This document shows, one piece after another, positions 22,198-32,352 of a stretch of 64,000 nucleotides of DNA. The DNA lies in NCBI GenBank assembly GCA_018806915.1, contig JAGKQI010000105.1:2418001-2482000 (forward strand). The letters are read 5' to 3'. Below the pieces are notes generated by a model, which saw nothing but the letters and a program-made list of their open reading frames with translations, did no database searches and had not been told where the DNA came from. Position 1 is the first letter of the stretch; the number at the start of each line of letters is the position of its first letter. The position numbers and the translations under genes are program-made. The stretch is from Phytophthora colocasiae (lineage: Eukaryota; Oomycota; Peronosporomycetes; Peronosporales; Peronosporaceae).

Positions 22198-23124
22198 ATG
22201 ACGGACCTGGCTGTATCTCGAGACCTTGTGGGCTATGGCGCACGTGGGTTCGACCCTAAGTGGCCTGGTGGCAAGAAGCTGGCGGTACAGTTCGTGCTTA
22301 ACTATGAAGAAGGGGGCGAGAACTGCCTGCTGAATGGAGACGCGGCGTCTGAGCATCTCCTTTCGGATATTGTTGGTGCGACGCCCTACGTAGGCCAACG
22401 CCACATGAATATGGAGTCACTCTACGAATACGGCAGTCGAGCTGGCTTCTGGAGACTGCATCGTGCCTTTACGGAGCGTCAGATGCCACTTACAGTCTAT
22501 GCTGTAGGTTTAGCACTGGAGATGAATCCGGAAGCGGCTCAGGCCATGAAGGACGCAGACTGGGAGGTCGCTAGTCACGGGTATCGCTGGATAGACTACC
22601 AGAATGTGGACGAAGCTACGGAACGCGAACATATTCGCAAAACGGTAGCCATCCACGAGAAGCTACTGGGCAAACGTCCAGTGGGTATTTATCAGGGCAA
22701 GCCGAACATTAATACTCGTCGCCTTGTGGTCGAAGAAGGTGGATTTTTGTACGATGCGGACGCGTACAATGACGATCTGCCCTACTGGAACATGCAGTTT
22801 GGTCGTCCACACCTCGTGATTCCCTATACGCTGAACAACAACGACATGAAGTTCGTGTCGCCTCAAGGTTTTAACTCGGGGAAACAGTTTTTCACGTATT
22901 TGAAAGACGCTTTTGACGTGCTGTTGGCTGAAGGTCGTGCTGGGCAGTCTAAGATGATGTCTGTTGGGTTGCACTGCCGTGTGGTTGGACACCCTGGGCG
23001 TATTGCAGCTCTACTTCGTTTCTTGGATTACGTCCAGAACTTCCAGGACGTCTGGATCTGCAAGCGCGAGGACATCGCTCGCCACTGGTACAAGATGCAC
23101 TACCCACAAGGCTCCAAGCTGTAA
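22198..23124 (+). CDS. puuE: PuuE-type allantoinase (polysaccharide-deacetylase fold)
   Basis: Single exon, 308 residues, the usual length of PuuE allantoinase. Motifs include YGARGFDPKWPGGKKLAVQFVLNYEEGGE at the start, EYGSRAGFWRLHRAF, VASHGYRWIDYQN and YDADAYNDDLPYW. This enzyme class belongs to the polysaccharide deacetylase superfamily, not the amidohydrolase allantoinases, and opens the allantoin ring in purine breakdown. It lacks introns and resembles the bacterial form, so ancient transfer is possible, but related genes also exist in fungi. Confidence 0.9.
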   Translation: MTDLAVSRDLVGYGARGFDPKWPGGKKLAVQFVLNYEEGGENCLLNGDAASEHLLSDIVGATPYVGQRHMNMESLYEYGSRAGFWRLHRAFTERQMPLTVYAVGLALEMNPEAAQAMKDADWEVASHGYRWIDYQNVDEATEREHIRKTVAIHEKLLGKRPVGIYQGKPNINTRRLVVEEGGFLYDADAYNDDLPYWNMQFGRPHLVIPYTLNNNDMKFVSPQGFNSGKQFFTYLKDAFDVLLAEGRAGQSKMMSVGLHCRVVGHPGRIAALLRFLDYVQNFQDVWICKREDIARHWYKMHYPQGSKL

Positions 23125-23292
23125 GAGCATGCTCACCAAGATCAAACGACACTTAACCTCAAATGTTTGAAAGGGAAAATAGCGTCTAACTAGTATTACG
23201 CCACTCTTTTCGAGTGGTCAATTTGCTGATCTTCACAGCCCCAGGCTTCTTTTGCACATGCTTCTACTTCGGAGCACACTCTTATGGATAAT

Positions 23293-25130
23293 CTACCTGG
23301 GTACAATGGCTTCTGAGTCGGTGCCGTTGCTACTGCTCACGGTGTTTCTCAAGTTCCGATCACTTGCGAGCCAGGCGCTCTCAGCATCTGTAATTTCCTT
23401 TAGTCGAGCTAGAATAGGAGCTTCTTGTGTCGGGTCCAAGCTTCGTGCAAACACAAGCTACATCGTGCAAACAACAGCGTTAGTTCAATTACCTAGATAA
23501 TAGCACAACCTAGCAAGAGATCCGTACCTGTTCCACATCCTTACGAAGGAAACGGATTGCCTTCTCATGGCGTTCCCTCTCCACACCCTTTTTGTACAGA
23601 GGATACTCACCCTGAGGATCGTTGATCTCATCCTTTAGGAAGGACCGAGAGGAGTAAGGCACCACACGATAACGGAGATTCACTTGGAGATATTTGCTGA
23701 GCATGAATACCAAGTGGGCGATGTAGCCCAGAGCAGTGGAAATCATTTCCTCATCAGCTCTGCCACCACCTGTTAGGTCGGAGTTCGCGATTCGAATGCC
23801 GCGGATACTGTACTCGCCCGCGCCAACATATTCGATCGGATATACAGTTCCGAGTTGCTTTACCAGTATCGCCTGACGAGAACGGATCTTATGTGCCGCT
23901 CGTAGGACCTCACATCGACGCTCGAGGATGTTTTGGCGCTCGGTCTTGTACCGTACAGACATCTGCATGATACTCACCAGTGTCTTCGGGGTGTGTAAGT
24001 CCTTCTCGAAAGTTCCGCGCTCGTCCTCCACCACAGCACTCAGCCGCTTTAAAGCGTGCCTTTTCTCTGCCACTTGTGCTCTTGCAAGCCGCACACGCTC
24101 CTCAAGGGCAGCACGCTGTTGCTCGCGGGCGATTCGCTGCTGAGAATTCAGCAGTTTGTTCCGAATGCGCTCCTTGAGCTCTGCATTTGTCTTGGTCAGC
24201 TCCGTGATCTTCTGTCTGGTAGTCAAAATCTTTTCTAGCGCATCCACACCTTCGTGTAAGCTGTAGTCCTTTAAAGGAATAGCAGAGCCTTTCCTTCTCG
24301 AATGTTTTGGTGCGATGACACCGGTATCTGCCAGCAGCTCAATCACTTCACGGTGCACGTACGTTTGACCCGAGAACTCGAACAAACACGTGTTCAAAGG
24401 GAGGTTTGTCAGATCCGATAGTGCTACCGGAAGCGGCTCGAGCTCTCGCACACCAAAGCTCAGACTTAAAATGTCCTCTTCAAATGCATCCGTGCCATTG
24501 GAACTGTTTGCACTTGTCGGCGTTTTTTCGGTGTCTGTCATGGTGTCATTGGTCCCGGAATCATCCGCATCGTCGAAGCTGTTCTTGGCGTCGGCAAAAG
24601 ACCGCGAGTTGTTGATCGGTTGGTCGTCTCCAAAGGACCAGCGGTCGCTCAAGGAGCGCGACTTGCGTCGCATCTTCCGGTCGTGCACGCGCACCACAAC
24701 GATATCGAATCTGGTACCGCCATTCAACAGCGTCTCAACGCCTTTGAGTCCGTCACTGATGTCGTCGTTCTCGGACTGGAACGGCACCCAAACGGGGTTC
24801 AGTGTGCTGCGCGCCACCTCGCTCTCATACACCACACGTCCGTCCACCACTGTACATTATTTAATACATTCCATAAGCACAAATGACATCATAGCAACCA
24901 ATACAACAGCGCTTTCTGGTACCTAATCTAAAGAAAACATTGAGCAGCGAGTCGCCTCCAGTGCCTTGCACCGACAGGTTGCGCATGCTAAAGCCGCTGA
25001 GCTGCTGCAGTGTGACGGTAGCCGACCGGCCGCCAGCCGGCTGCTGTGTATTCCACATGGGCGCCATACTGTTGGCGGTTATGTTGATAGCCCCACCGAA
25101 GCTACCGGCGATGCTGGACGGTGTCATCAT
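23293..25130 (-). CDS. UVRAG/Vps38-like autophagy PI3-kinase complex subunit
   Basis: Three exons: 24923-25130, 23528-24849 and 23293-23457, 564 residues. The 3' exon is easy to miss: it begins LVFARSLDPTQEAP just after KDVEQ and keeps the frame. The N-terminal 120 residues look like a C2 domain. A coiled coil spans about residues 240-360. The C-terminal half carries the UVRAG/Atg14 signature: YPIEYVGAGEYSIRGIRIANS, EEMISTALGYIAHLVFMLSKYLQVNLRYR, and YPLYKKGVE...AIRFLRKDVEQ. Homologues link Vps34 and Beclin 1 in complex II, which makes PI3P on endosomes and supports autophagy. This fits the FYVE proteins elsewhere in the window. Confidence 0.88.
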
Positions 25131-26176
25131 GGTGGAGGGAGGGGAAGCGTCTGTTTGAGTCTTCTCCTTCTCCTAGCGCGTGTCCTTTCCGCCTTAGACG
25201 TCAATGAGAGCTTGAGGCTCAGCGTCCGGTTGTCGCTGACTCGGTGACGTGTGCTACAGGCAGAGAACGGAGCACTTACACACGTCGCCACGGTCGCGCG
25301 TCGCCTTACGGGGAGAGAAAGCGGGTTTAACTCGCTAGCAAGATGGCACTGAATGCACACGTTTTGTCACGTTTCGTTCAAGAAAAAAAGGGGGTGGTCC
25401 ACTGTCTATCGTCACCGGATGCATCCGACTCGCGATTGGACGATTTAAGAGAAGATTTTTAGCCAGTGAGGAAGAAGCTAACTTCAACTTGCCTTGCTGT
25501 TCTGGCCCAGCGTTAAAGTGCCTGCAATGCCGTTGAGTATCGACAGATAGCGCTGCATACCAGTGAAATGTCTTCCAACATGGGGAGGATAAGCACTATC
25601 TAGGCGTGACAGGGATCCTTATCGCACCGTAGATGCTGTACTGGCGTGCTTTGGCTAGCTTGATGGGCAATGGCGACAGGTGACATCCATGGGTTGGCTT
25701 GCACCGCAGCCATAAGAGCTATCATCCGAGATGCTACAAGGCTGCATGTACGTGCTTCTGCAGTGCTGTCAAACATCAGTCGTTCGTCATAGAGAGCTTC
25801 AATGCTACGAGTTTACTGCACTCGAGTAGCAATGATAATCGCCGCCAATTGGCAGGAGTTTCGACCAGTAGGGCGACGTCCTCGATACACTTCAACGCGT
25901 TAGGTATCCGCTAACTTTTGCGGTAATTATAGCAGAACTTCTAGAACTGCAGCGGACTGTAAGCCTATCGGAGAGGCCGAGGGCAGGCACTTCCGAACTA
26001 GAAGCGTAGTGCGCAGGCCCATCCATCGCCTAACGGGAGCGAGCAGGATCAAGCGATCTTGAGTTTCTAGCAGGAAGCGTCTTCCGCTTTCCTGTCCAAA
26101 AGCTTTTCACAACCGTTTCAGGGTCCTGTAAGTGTGGGTTTTGGCTGACGGGCGAAAGCCTATTGGGGTGCCAGCC
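25131..26176. other. Intergenic region, about 1 kb, with coding-like patches on minus
   Basis: This is the upstream region of UVRAG (minus) and of the PI4K-like gene (plus). No complete gene can be supported. On minus, patches read well: around 25510-25580 (MQRYLSILNGIAGTLTLG, ending at an AAG/GCAAGT donor-like site) and around 25780-25915 (ALKCIEDVALLVETP). They could be exons of an unrecognised gene or chance. Confidence 0.3.
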
Positions 26177-28036
26177 ATGGTGGCGATCTCAGCGCGTCGC
26201 AGCGAAGACACGAGTCCTGTACCGCCGAAGAAGTTGTCGAGGCATTTACTGCACCTTGTCGGTCGCTCGCAAATGAGGCCGAGGGAGGGGCGAGAGCCGC
26301 ATGCCGCCTCCCGCTCACTTTGGCGCCAGGCACTACTCTGGCCTTCGAATGCCGCGATACTCAAGAAGAACGCTCGGGTTGCAGCTCTAGAGAAAGGTCG
26401 TAGAACTAGTAGTAACCAGAACGACTCGCAGACATGTGTTACAGGCCGTGAGATTCAAGTCACCGATGTCAACACCACGGAGAAGGGCCAACCCAATGAT
26501 CAACCACAGAATGACGAGGTTGAAGCCAGTACGAGCTCTAATTCTCTCAAAGCGACATTGAAGGAAGACAACAACCTCCACGACCTTAGCAGCGCAGTCA
26601 AGAAGCTTGCACTTTCCAGCATCCGTCCTACTGGTGTTATCTATCCATCAGCCTCGCCATTGAAGTCGTTACAGCCGTCATTGCCTAAAACCCCGTTGAG
26701 TACTGTGAAGCGCACATCGATCTCTCAGGAGCTTCGAGAGTTTTGTGGCAATGGCGATGCTCAAATCACCATGTTCCCCGACTATTTCAGCCAAGAGGAG
26801 AAGCTCATGGTCCAAGCAGTAGCTAAGGAGATGCAGTTGGGCTGCCAAGTTGGCGAGAAGAATATCGCGGTGTTCAAGCTCCGTGGTAGTCACCACCGAG
26901 TGAAACGTTTAAGTCCGCCTCAATCTGATAGTACAGGCAACAACAATGATGAAGATGTGTACGTTGACATCCATGGTCTGGCTCAGCACGGCAAGGATGG
27001 CTTCATCGCCAAGTTGAGACTCAATCGATTGAGTTCTGGAAGCGGTGTGCGCCGGAACATGCTTTGGGACGTGGCGGAATTGAGTTCCACGGCTGAATGT
27101 ATGGCTGATCCCATGGGTGAAGGTGAGGGGGGAGTATATGCTGTTCAGTCTCGATCTAGCGGCCAGAAGCTCGCGCTGTTCAAACCTGCTGAAGAGGAAA
27201 GGTTCGTCCGCGAGGGACTGATCGCTGGTGAAGGAGCTGTCCGCGAGGAGGCAGCTTACGTGCTTGATTCCCGCAGCAACGGCTTCAGTGGCGTTCCACC
27301 CACTGCTGTTGCACGCCTGCGGCTGTCGAATGTTGGTCGGGTGAAGCAAGGTGCTGTGCAACGCTTCATGTCAAGTAGTATCGGCAGCATGGAGAGTTTC
27401 GGGATGCCTTTTGACCTCAAGAAAGCGTGCGAGTTTGTGCCGGTGGAGCAGGTGCACCGCATTGCGCTGATGGACGTTCGCGTGTTCAATACGGATCGTC
27501 ATCCGGGCAACATCCTACTCATCGGCGACAAGAAGCCGTACACTATGGTGCCAATTGACCACGGTTGCATTCTCCCGAGTTGGTTTCACCTGTCTGAGGC
27601 TCGTTTCGACTGGATCGAGTACCCGCAGACTCGAGAAGCGTTCTCTCCGGCGTCTCTGCAGTACATTGAAGCTTTGGATGCCGACAGAGATGCCAGGACG
27701 TTGCGTGCGCTGGGCATTCGCGAGGAGTGCGTGACCACGCTCAAGATCTGCACGCTTTTCTTGAAACTGGCAGCTGAACGAGGCAAGACGCTGTTCTGGA
27801 TGGGGAATTTCATGGCGCGTGACGGATGCTTTCAGAACCCGTCGAGGCTGGAGATCACCATTCAGCGCGCGTGTGAACGTACCGGTATCCCGTATACGTT
27901 CAAGCCCAACGAGTTCGACGAGCAGCGCGGGGAGATCGAAATGGGAGTGCTCAGTCGCCGTCCACCAAACCAGTTCTTCCTCGCGCTTGAGCATCTACTA
28001 CTTGAGGCCATCAACAGCGATGACCTCTCAGACTAG
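26177..28036 (+). CDS. PI3/4-kinase-fold protein (PI4K gamma-like)
   Basis: Single exon, 619 residues from the first ATG. The N-terminal 150 residues are variable. A middle region (about 190-300) precedes a PI3/4-kinase catalytic domain. The Gly loop is GEGEGGVYAVQSR with the nucleotide-binding Lys in LALFKPAEEE. REEAAYVLD follows, then the catalytic DVRVFNTDRHPGNILL near residue 440 and the metal-binding PIDHGCILP. These match plant-type PI4K gamma kinases, some of which phosphorylate proteins rather than lipids. No ubiquitin-like domain is obvious. Substrate is therefore uncertain. Confidence 0.85.
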   Translation: MVAISARRSEDTSPVPPKKLSRHLLHLVGRSQMRPREGREPHAASRSLWRQALLWPSNAAILKKNARVAALEKGRRTSSNQNDSQTCVTGREIQVTDVNTTEKGQPNDQPQNDEVEASTSSNSLKATLKEDNNLHDLSSAVKKLALSSIRPTGVIYPSASPLKSLQPSLPKTPLSTVKRTSISQELREFCGNGDAQITMFPDYFSQEEKLMVQAVAKEMQLGCQVGEKNIAVFKLRGSHHRVKRLSPPQSDSTGNNNDEDVYVDIHGLAQHGKDGFIAKLRLNRLSSGSGVRRNMLWDVAELSSTAECMADPMGEGEGGVYAVQSRSSGQKLALFKPAEEERFVREGLIAGEGAVREEAAYVLDSRSNGFSGVPPTAVARLRLSNVGRVKQGAVQRFMSSSIGSMESFGMPFDLKKACEFVPVEQVHRIALMDVRVFNTDRHPGNILLIGDKKPYTMVPIDHGCILPSWFHLSEARFDWIEYPQTREAFSPASLQYIEALDADRDARTLRALGIREECVTTLKICTLFLKLAAERGKTLFWMGNFMARDGCFQNPSRLEITIQRACERTGIPYTFKPNEFDEQRGEIEMGVLSRRPPNQFFLALEHLLLEAINSDDLSD

Positions 28037-28366
28037 TGTGACAACAGACAGCTCCAAGCTCTTTCCGATGTATAAGTACGTGGCAAGAAAAACCAAAGTC
28101 CGTAGTGAAACACGTACGTTGATTCATGGTTATACACTCTGGAGTTTTGGAACGGTACAAACGGCTCATATCAAGCCTTATATTTTCCACCGACGACACT
28201 CGGCATCCCTTGTGCTGTATCACACTGATGGGCACAATCACCACGATGAGAACATGCCGAAGTACTTGCCCAGTGTGTCCACGCAGTGGTGTCTTGCACT
28301 CGTTCACATTTCCAAACTCGGTGCGTGTAACACGCGTGTTAAACACACGCAGCGTGTTGGTCGTGG
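28037..28366. other. Intergenic region
   Basis: The 3' flanks of the PI4K-like gene and of the small minus-strand ORF that starts at 28513. A short inverted repeat around 28324-28345 (GTGTAACACGCGTGTTAAACAC) could form a hairpin. No further coding sequence supported. Confidence 0.35.
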
Positions 28367-28513
28367 TCATCGGTTGTGATCAGATTGTGCCCATGTAATG
28401 ACGTCTTGAGCTTGCAGGTGGCTGTCAGTAATAGAATCTGTCATCTTGGCTAGGTGGATCGTGTCGAAGAGCAGATGCCACCAGTTGTCGCCCACGAAAT
28501 CCTCGAACAGCAT
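28367..28513 (-). CDS. Small 48-residue ORF, function unknown
   Basis: A short ORF reading MLFEDFVGDNWWHLLFDTIH and ending SDHNR. It is too short for most gene finders. Third positions are strongly G/C (CTG TTC GAG, GTG GGC GAC AAC), like genuine genes here. The sequence is amphipathic with two adjacent Trp and no clear signal or membrane helix. It starts 135 bp from the divergent methyltransferase gene. It could be a small protein or one exon of a longer gene. Confidence 0.4.
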   Translation of the reverse strand: MLFEDFVGDNWWHLLFDTIHLAKMTDSITDSHLQAQDVITWAQSDHNR

Positions 28514-28648
28514 CCTCCTAATTTAGTCAGTTTGTTTAAATATGTTAAATATTGGTCCCCGGCTCAATGTTTGTAGAAACTTGCCTACTTTTCGCCATTT
28601 ATACACATAATTCGGTACATAACGATTCGTTGGTGAACCAAGCCATTT

Positions 28649-29513
28649 ATGCCAGGCGTACGGGACCGATCTGCTTCCTCCTCGTCGGACGAGGCCGACT
28701 GGCGCGCATGCGTGGAATACGAAACCAAACGCGTGGTCGTGGGTGACCTGGAGGTGCAAGTTTTTCAGATGGAGGAGCTGCCGGTGGCCGCTTCGCTTTT
28801 CATGCTGGCTGAGATGGATGCCAACGTGACAGAAATCTCGGGCACGCGCCTCTGGACGGGCTCACACTTCCTCTCTCGGGTACAGAATATCATGTACTGC
28901 TCTACATCGTACATTGCAATAATATATTAACCAGTATCGACGTTTGTTGTAGTATCTGTGGCGTCATCCGGAGCTCGTTCAAGGCAAACGGGTGCTGGAA
29001 CTTGGTGCTGGTACTGGTATATGCAGTATTGTGTCGTCCAAACTGGGAGCTATCAAGTGTCTAGCGACCGATGGTGACGAAGAGGTGGTGGATCTTCTGG
29101 CCAAGAACGTGCAGGTGAACAAAGCTGATGGTGTTCTGACCGCTCGCTCACTATTCTGGGGCGACGAACCATCGGCGCAGACTCTGCTGGAGGAATTCCC
29201 CCATGCTCTGACGGACGTCGATGTCGTTTTAGCCGGTGATGTACTCTACAAGAGCGAGTTGCTGCCACTTCTCTTCGCCACGGTCTCACGGGTTCTGAAA
29301 GCGGACGACGCTGTGGAGAGAGCGTTCGTGCTGTGCCATATTCCCCGTGCTGATGTGACGCATGATCTCGTGCAGAAGCAAATCGTTGAGTCGGGACTTC
29401 AATACGAGGAGGTCAAACTGCCGGCAGAAGATGTAGCAAGCGCTGCGGCGGAGCTGGAAGAGTGCCCTATTGAAGATGTGGAGCGTGCTAGATTGTACTA
29501 TATCACTAGGTAA
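28649..29513 (+). CDS. Lysine methyltransferase-like protein (METTL21/methyltransf_16 family)
   Basis: Two exons, 28649-28879 and 28953-29513, 263 residues. The SAM-binding motif is VLELGAGTGICSIVSSKLGA. An acidic post-motif (ATDGDEEVVDLL) follows, then VDVVLAGDVLYKSELLPLLF, which matches the catalytic DxxY-type motif of the family. Members methylate lysines on chaperones or translation factors. Target not predictable. The stop TAA is embedded in AGGTAAGA, which resembles a splice donor, so an alternative 3' end is possible. It converges on GNL1 at 84 bp. Confidence 0.85.
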
Positions 29514-29597
29514 GAAAGAATATCATGGCGAGGCGATAGATTCTAGGAGCACAATAGATGCCATGCTGCTCAAAACTGGTCTATTTCGCAGTTTCGT

Positions 29598-32111
29598 TTA
29601 ATCCTCGTCGCTGTCTTCGTCACTTGAGTCTGAGTCCAACAAGCTGAACGCGTTAACAGGCGCTGACGGCTTGTTCTTGGGCTGTACAGATCGCTCTTCC
29701 TCCTCTTCATCAGAACTACCTTCCTCCTCATCGTTCTCAGCGTTAATGTCACTGTCTTCATTGTTTACAGAAGCTCCTTCTTGCTGGCAGTATCTAGCGA
29801 TGCTAGTCGGTGTTATATCCTTGCCAGTGTAGTCTGGTGGGAGGAAGAACAGAGGTAGAATTCCATCCATGGTGTCGCGAACCAGCTCCGATCCAGCACG
29901 CTGGTGATCGGGTCTGCCACGGCGGTCCGTACGATAACCACGCTTCTCTGCATAGGCTTCACACAACGTCCAAGGTGTCCATTCCTGAACAAGAGATTGG
30001 AATCGTTAGGAGAGCCACGATGCGTGCAGTACGACGTATTTTACGTACCAATTCCTCCTCAAGACCGTCGAAGAGCTGCATACGAGGCTTGAGGTCCAAG
30101 ATTTTCTCTAGCACAACATGCTCCGCCAGGAAACGCACTGCTGAGTACGGCTCGCGAATCTAACAAGCAAACGTCCAGGTTAGTTACTTTCCGATACTTA
30201 ACAGCGTGGTATCGACATACCTGTGAGTACGGGTACAGCCCGCTAAGCTCCTGTAGATACTTGGGCACACCGGCGAACGGGAACACAAGCCCAGGGCAGT
30301 CGCAAATGCAGATTTCAGGCGAAATCATGATAGTTTGAAGGCGCTTTGTATGTCCTGGTGTGTGTGAGACGCTCACGATCTTTTTACCCGCCAGTGCATT
30401 CAAAACACTCGATTTGCCCACGTTCGGATGGCCGATGAGTCCGATAGTTACCTTGGGTGTATTGGCCTGGCCAATTGCTCCAGCACTTCCAGGCACCGAG
30501 GGATCCGTCGATTCCGCAGCCAAAGCTGACTGCAGACGCACCTGGAAGTGGCCCTTAAGTTCAGCATGCTCTTCTCGATCGCATCGAGCACACAACAAGT
30601 AACCACGAGCGATGGCATCCGCTTCGTCCTTGACATTGGCATCTGCCTTGCTGGGCCGTCCGCCAGTCGCACATGACATACAAGCGACGACAGCGTCTTC
30701 GCATCCGCAGTGTTGGCACTCATGAGTTGTTGGCAAGTCGTTGTTGCCACCCTCGCCATGTCGGACACCACCGCGGTTTTTCTGTTTGCGTCTACTGCGT
30801 CGCTTACCACCAGCCTTCTTCTTCTCCTGCACCGCATCATATTGCGCTTGCAAACTCTCTTCCTCCGCCATACCCGCGTTTAGCTCTTCAGCAAGCTGCT
30901 GAGCATCAGTAGTATCAATACCACAAGCCGTAAGAATACCCACGGCGCCTTGAATGGCCGACGCATCTCCCACTTCCAGCTTCTTGCTGCAAAACACAAG
31001 GTAATCAAAGTAAATAAACATTCAGGTTCACAATGCTGCTCACTCGTAGCTTACCTGAGTACACGCCGGCGCGTACTGATGTCGTTATCACCGTGGACAG
31101 CGTTCGAGCGCGACGAAAAGCAGACGAGCTGTGCAAGAGGAAATCGTCCCGACAAGTGACGCTTCCAAAGCTGCACCACAACAGTTGGTACCAGATCGAC
31201 CTTATTGAGCACCACCACCATCGGCTTCTTCAACTCTTTCGTAACGAGGTCATAAACTGACGCAGGAATGTGCAGCAACGGGTTCCGCACATCGGCCACG
31301 ACTACAACGTGGGTGGCGCGCTCCGTAACACGCCACAGCTCACGCCAAACCTCCAGGTTGTGCTCGAAGTGGTTAAGGTGCTCATTGTCGTACTTGTCGT
31401 GAATCTTGGTGAGCCACTTGTCAAACATGAGGCTTTCGTTGCTGTCCACTGCAAAGATATCTCATCATCAGCACAAAAAAACTAACAAAAGACTGTAGAA
31501 TGCAATCTACACGGACCTTTCTCCTTGGACATGCTGTACGTCCATTTGGGTCGCTTCGGGTGGTCTAGAATCGGATCCCGTTCGCTCACAGTGGCAAGTA
31601 GTGGCGTCTCTCTTGTGACCAGATTCAAAGGCCGCTGTCCTTCCATCAATCTTAACTGGATCTGTTCCTTAGTCTCCTTCACAAAGAAACTGGACAGCTC
31701 TTTGCCCACTGCATCCTTGTTGTTCTTGCCCAGAGCCACTGTGAGCTTCAGTCTCGAGCTCAAGTCATTATCTAAATCGTTATGACGCGCGAAAAAGTCC
31801 GGTTCGTCTCGGAAAGCCTCCACCTCAGCGTCTTCCTGCTCCTCTTCAATGGCTGATGGTTTATCCGCATAAAACTCCTCGTATTGAGCGCTCTGAAGGT
31901 CCAGGGCTGCCTCCTCGTCCCGTCGAGAAGCCAATCGCTGCTTGCGCGCGCGTAGCTGCTTCTTCTTCTGTTTGCCACTGAAACTAGCAGTGACTGAGGT
32001 CTTGGCACGCTCCTTACGTTGCTGCTTAAGAGTATCCAGCTCCTCTCGGCGACGCGCCTGCAGCGCAGCCTCGCGCTTGGCCTGCTCCAGTTCCATGTCT
32101 ATCAGCTCCAT
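29598..32111 (-). CDS. GNL1: GNL1-like circularly permuted GTPase
   Basis: Five exons: 31517-32111, 31055-31448, 30221-30986, 30049-30159, 29598-29984 on minus, all in phase, 750 residues. N-terminal FSGKQKKKQLRARKQR and KWTYSMSKE match human GNL1. The GTPase motifs come in permuted order typical of YlqF/MMR1 proteins: G4 NKVD first, then G1 GHPNVGKSSVLNAL, G2-like PGHTKR and G3 DCPG. Between G4 and G1 lies a large insert with CQHCGCEDAVVACMSC and CARC, which could bind zinc. The C-terminus is acidic. Relatives act in ribosome biogenesis or nuclear export. It is divergent from IFT172 (241 bp between starts). Confidence 0.92.
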
Positions 32112-32352
32112 GACCAGCCAACGTCAGATGGCTACAATAATAATAAATATATAAAACAGTAAAACGTAATGTTGAACAATTAATTGTTTTGAATTGTGTA
32201 TCCCATCTTTGATGTGGCTACATTTATCATGCGTCGCTTCAAGATCGCAACAGCCAGGTCGCACTCTTGATTCAGCCGAAGAACAGACAGCACCAAGCCA
32301 CGCAGTAGTAGTCTTTGCATAAGTAGAAATCCCAATTAGAATTCAAAGCAAG

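Noticed and set aside
28324..28345. GTGTAACACGCGTGTTAAACAC as a possible tRNA or terminator
   Set aside because: Only a short imperfect hairpin; no cloverleaf or T-loop sequence nearby.
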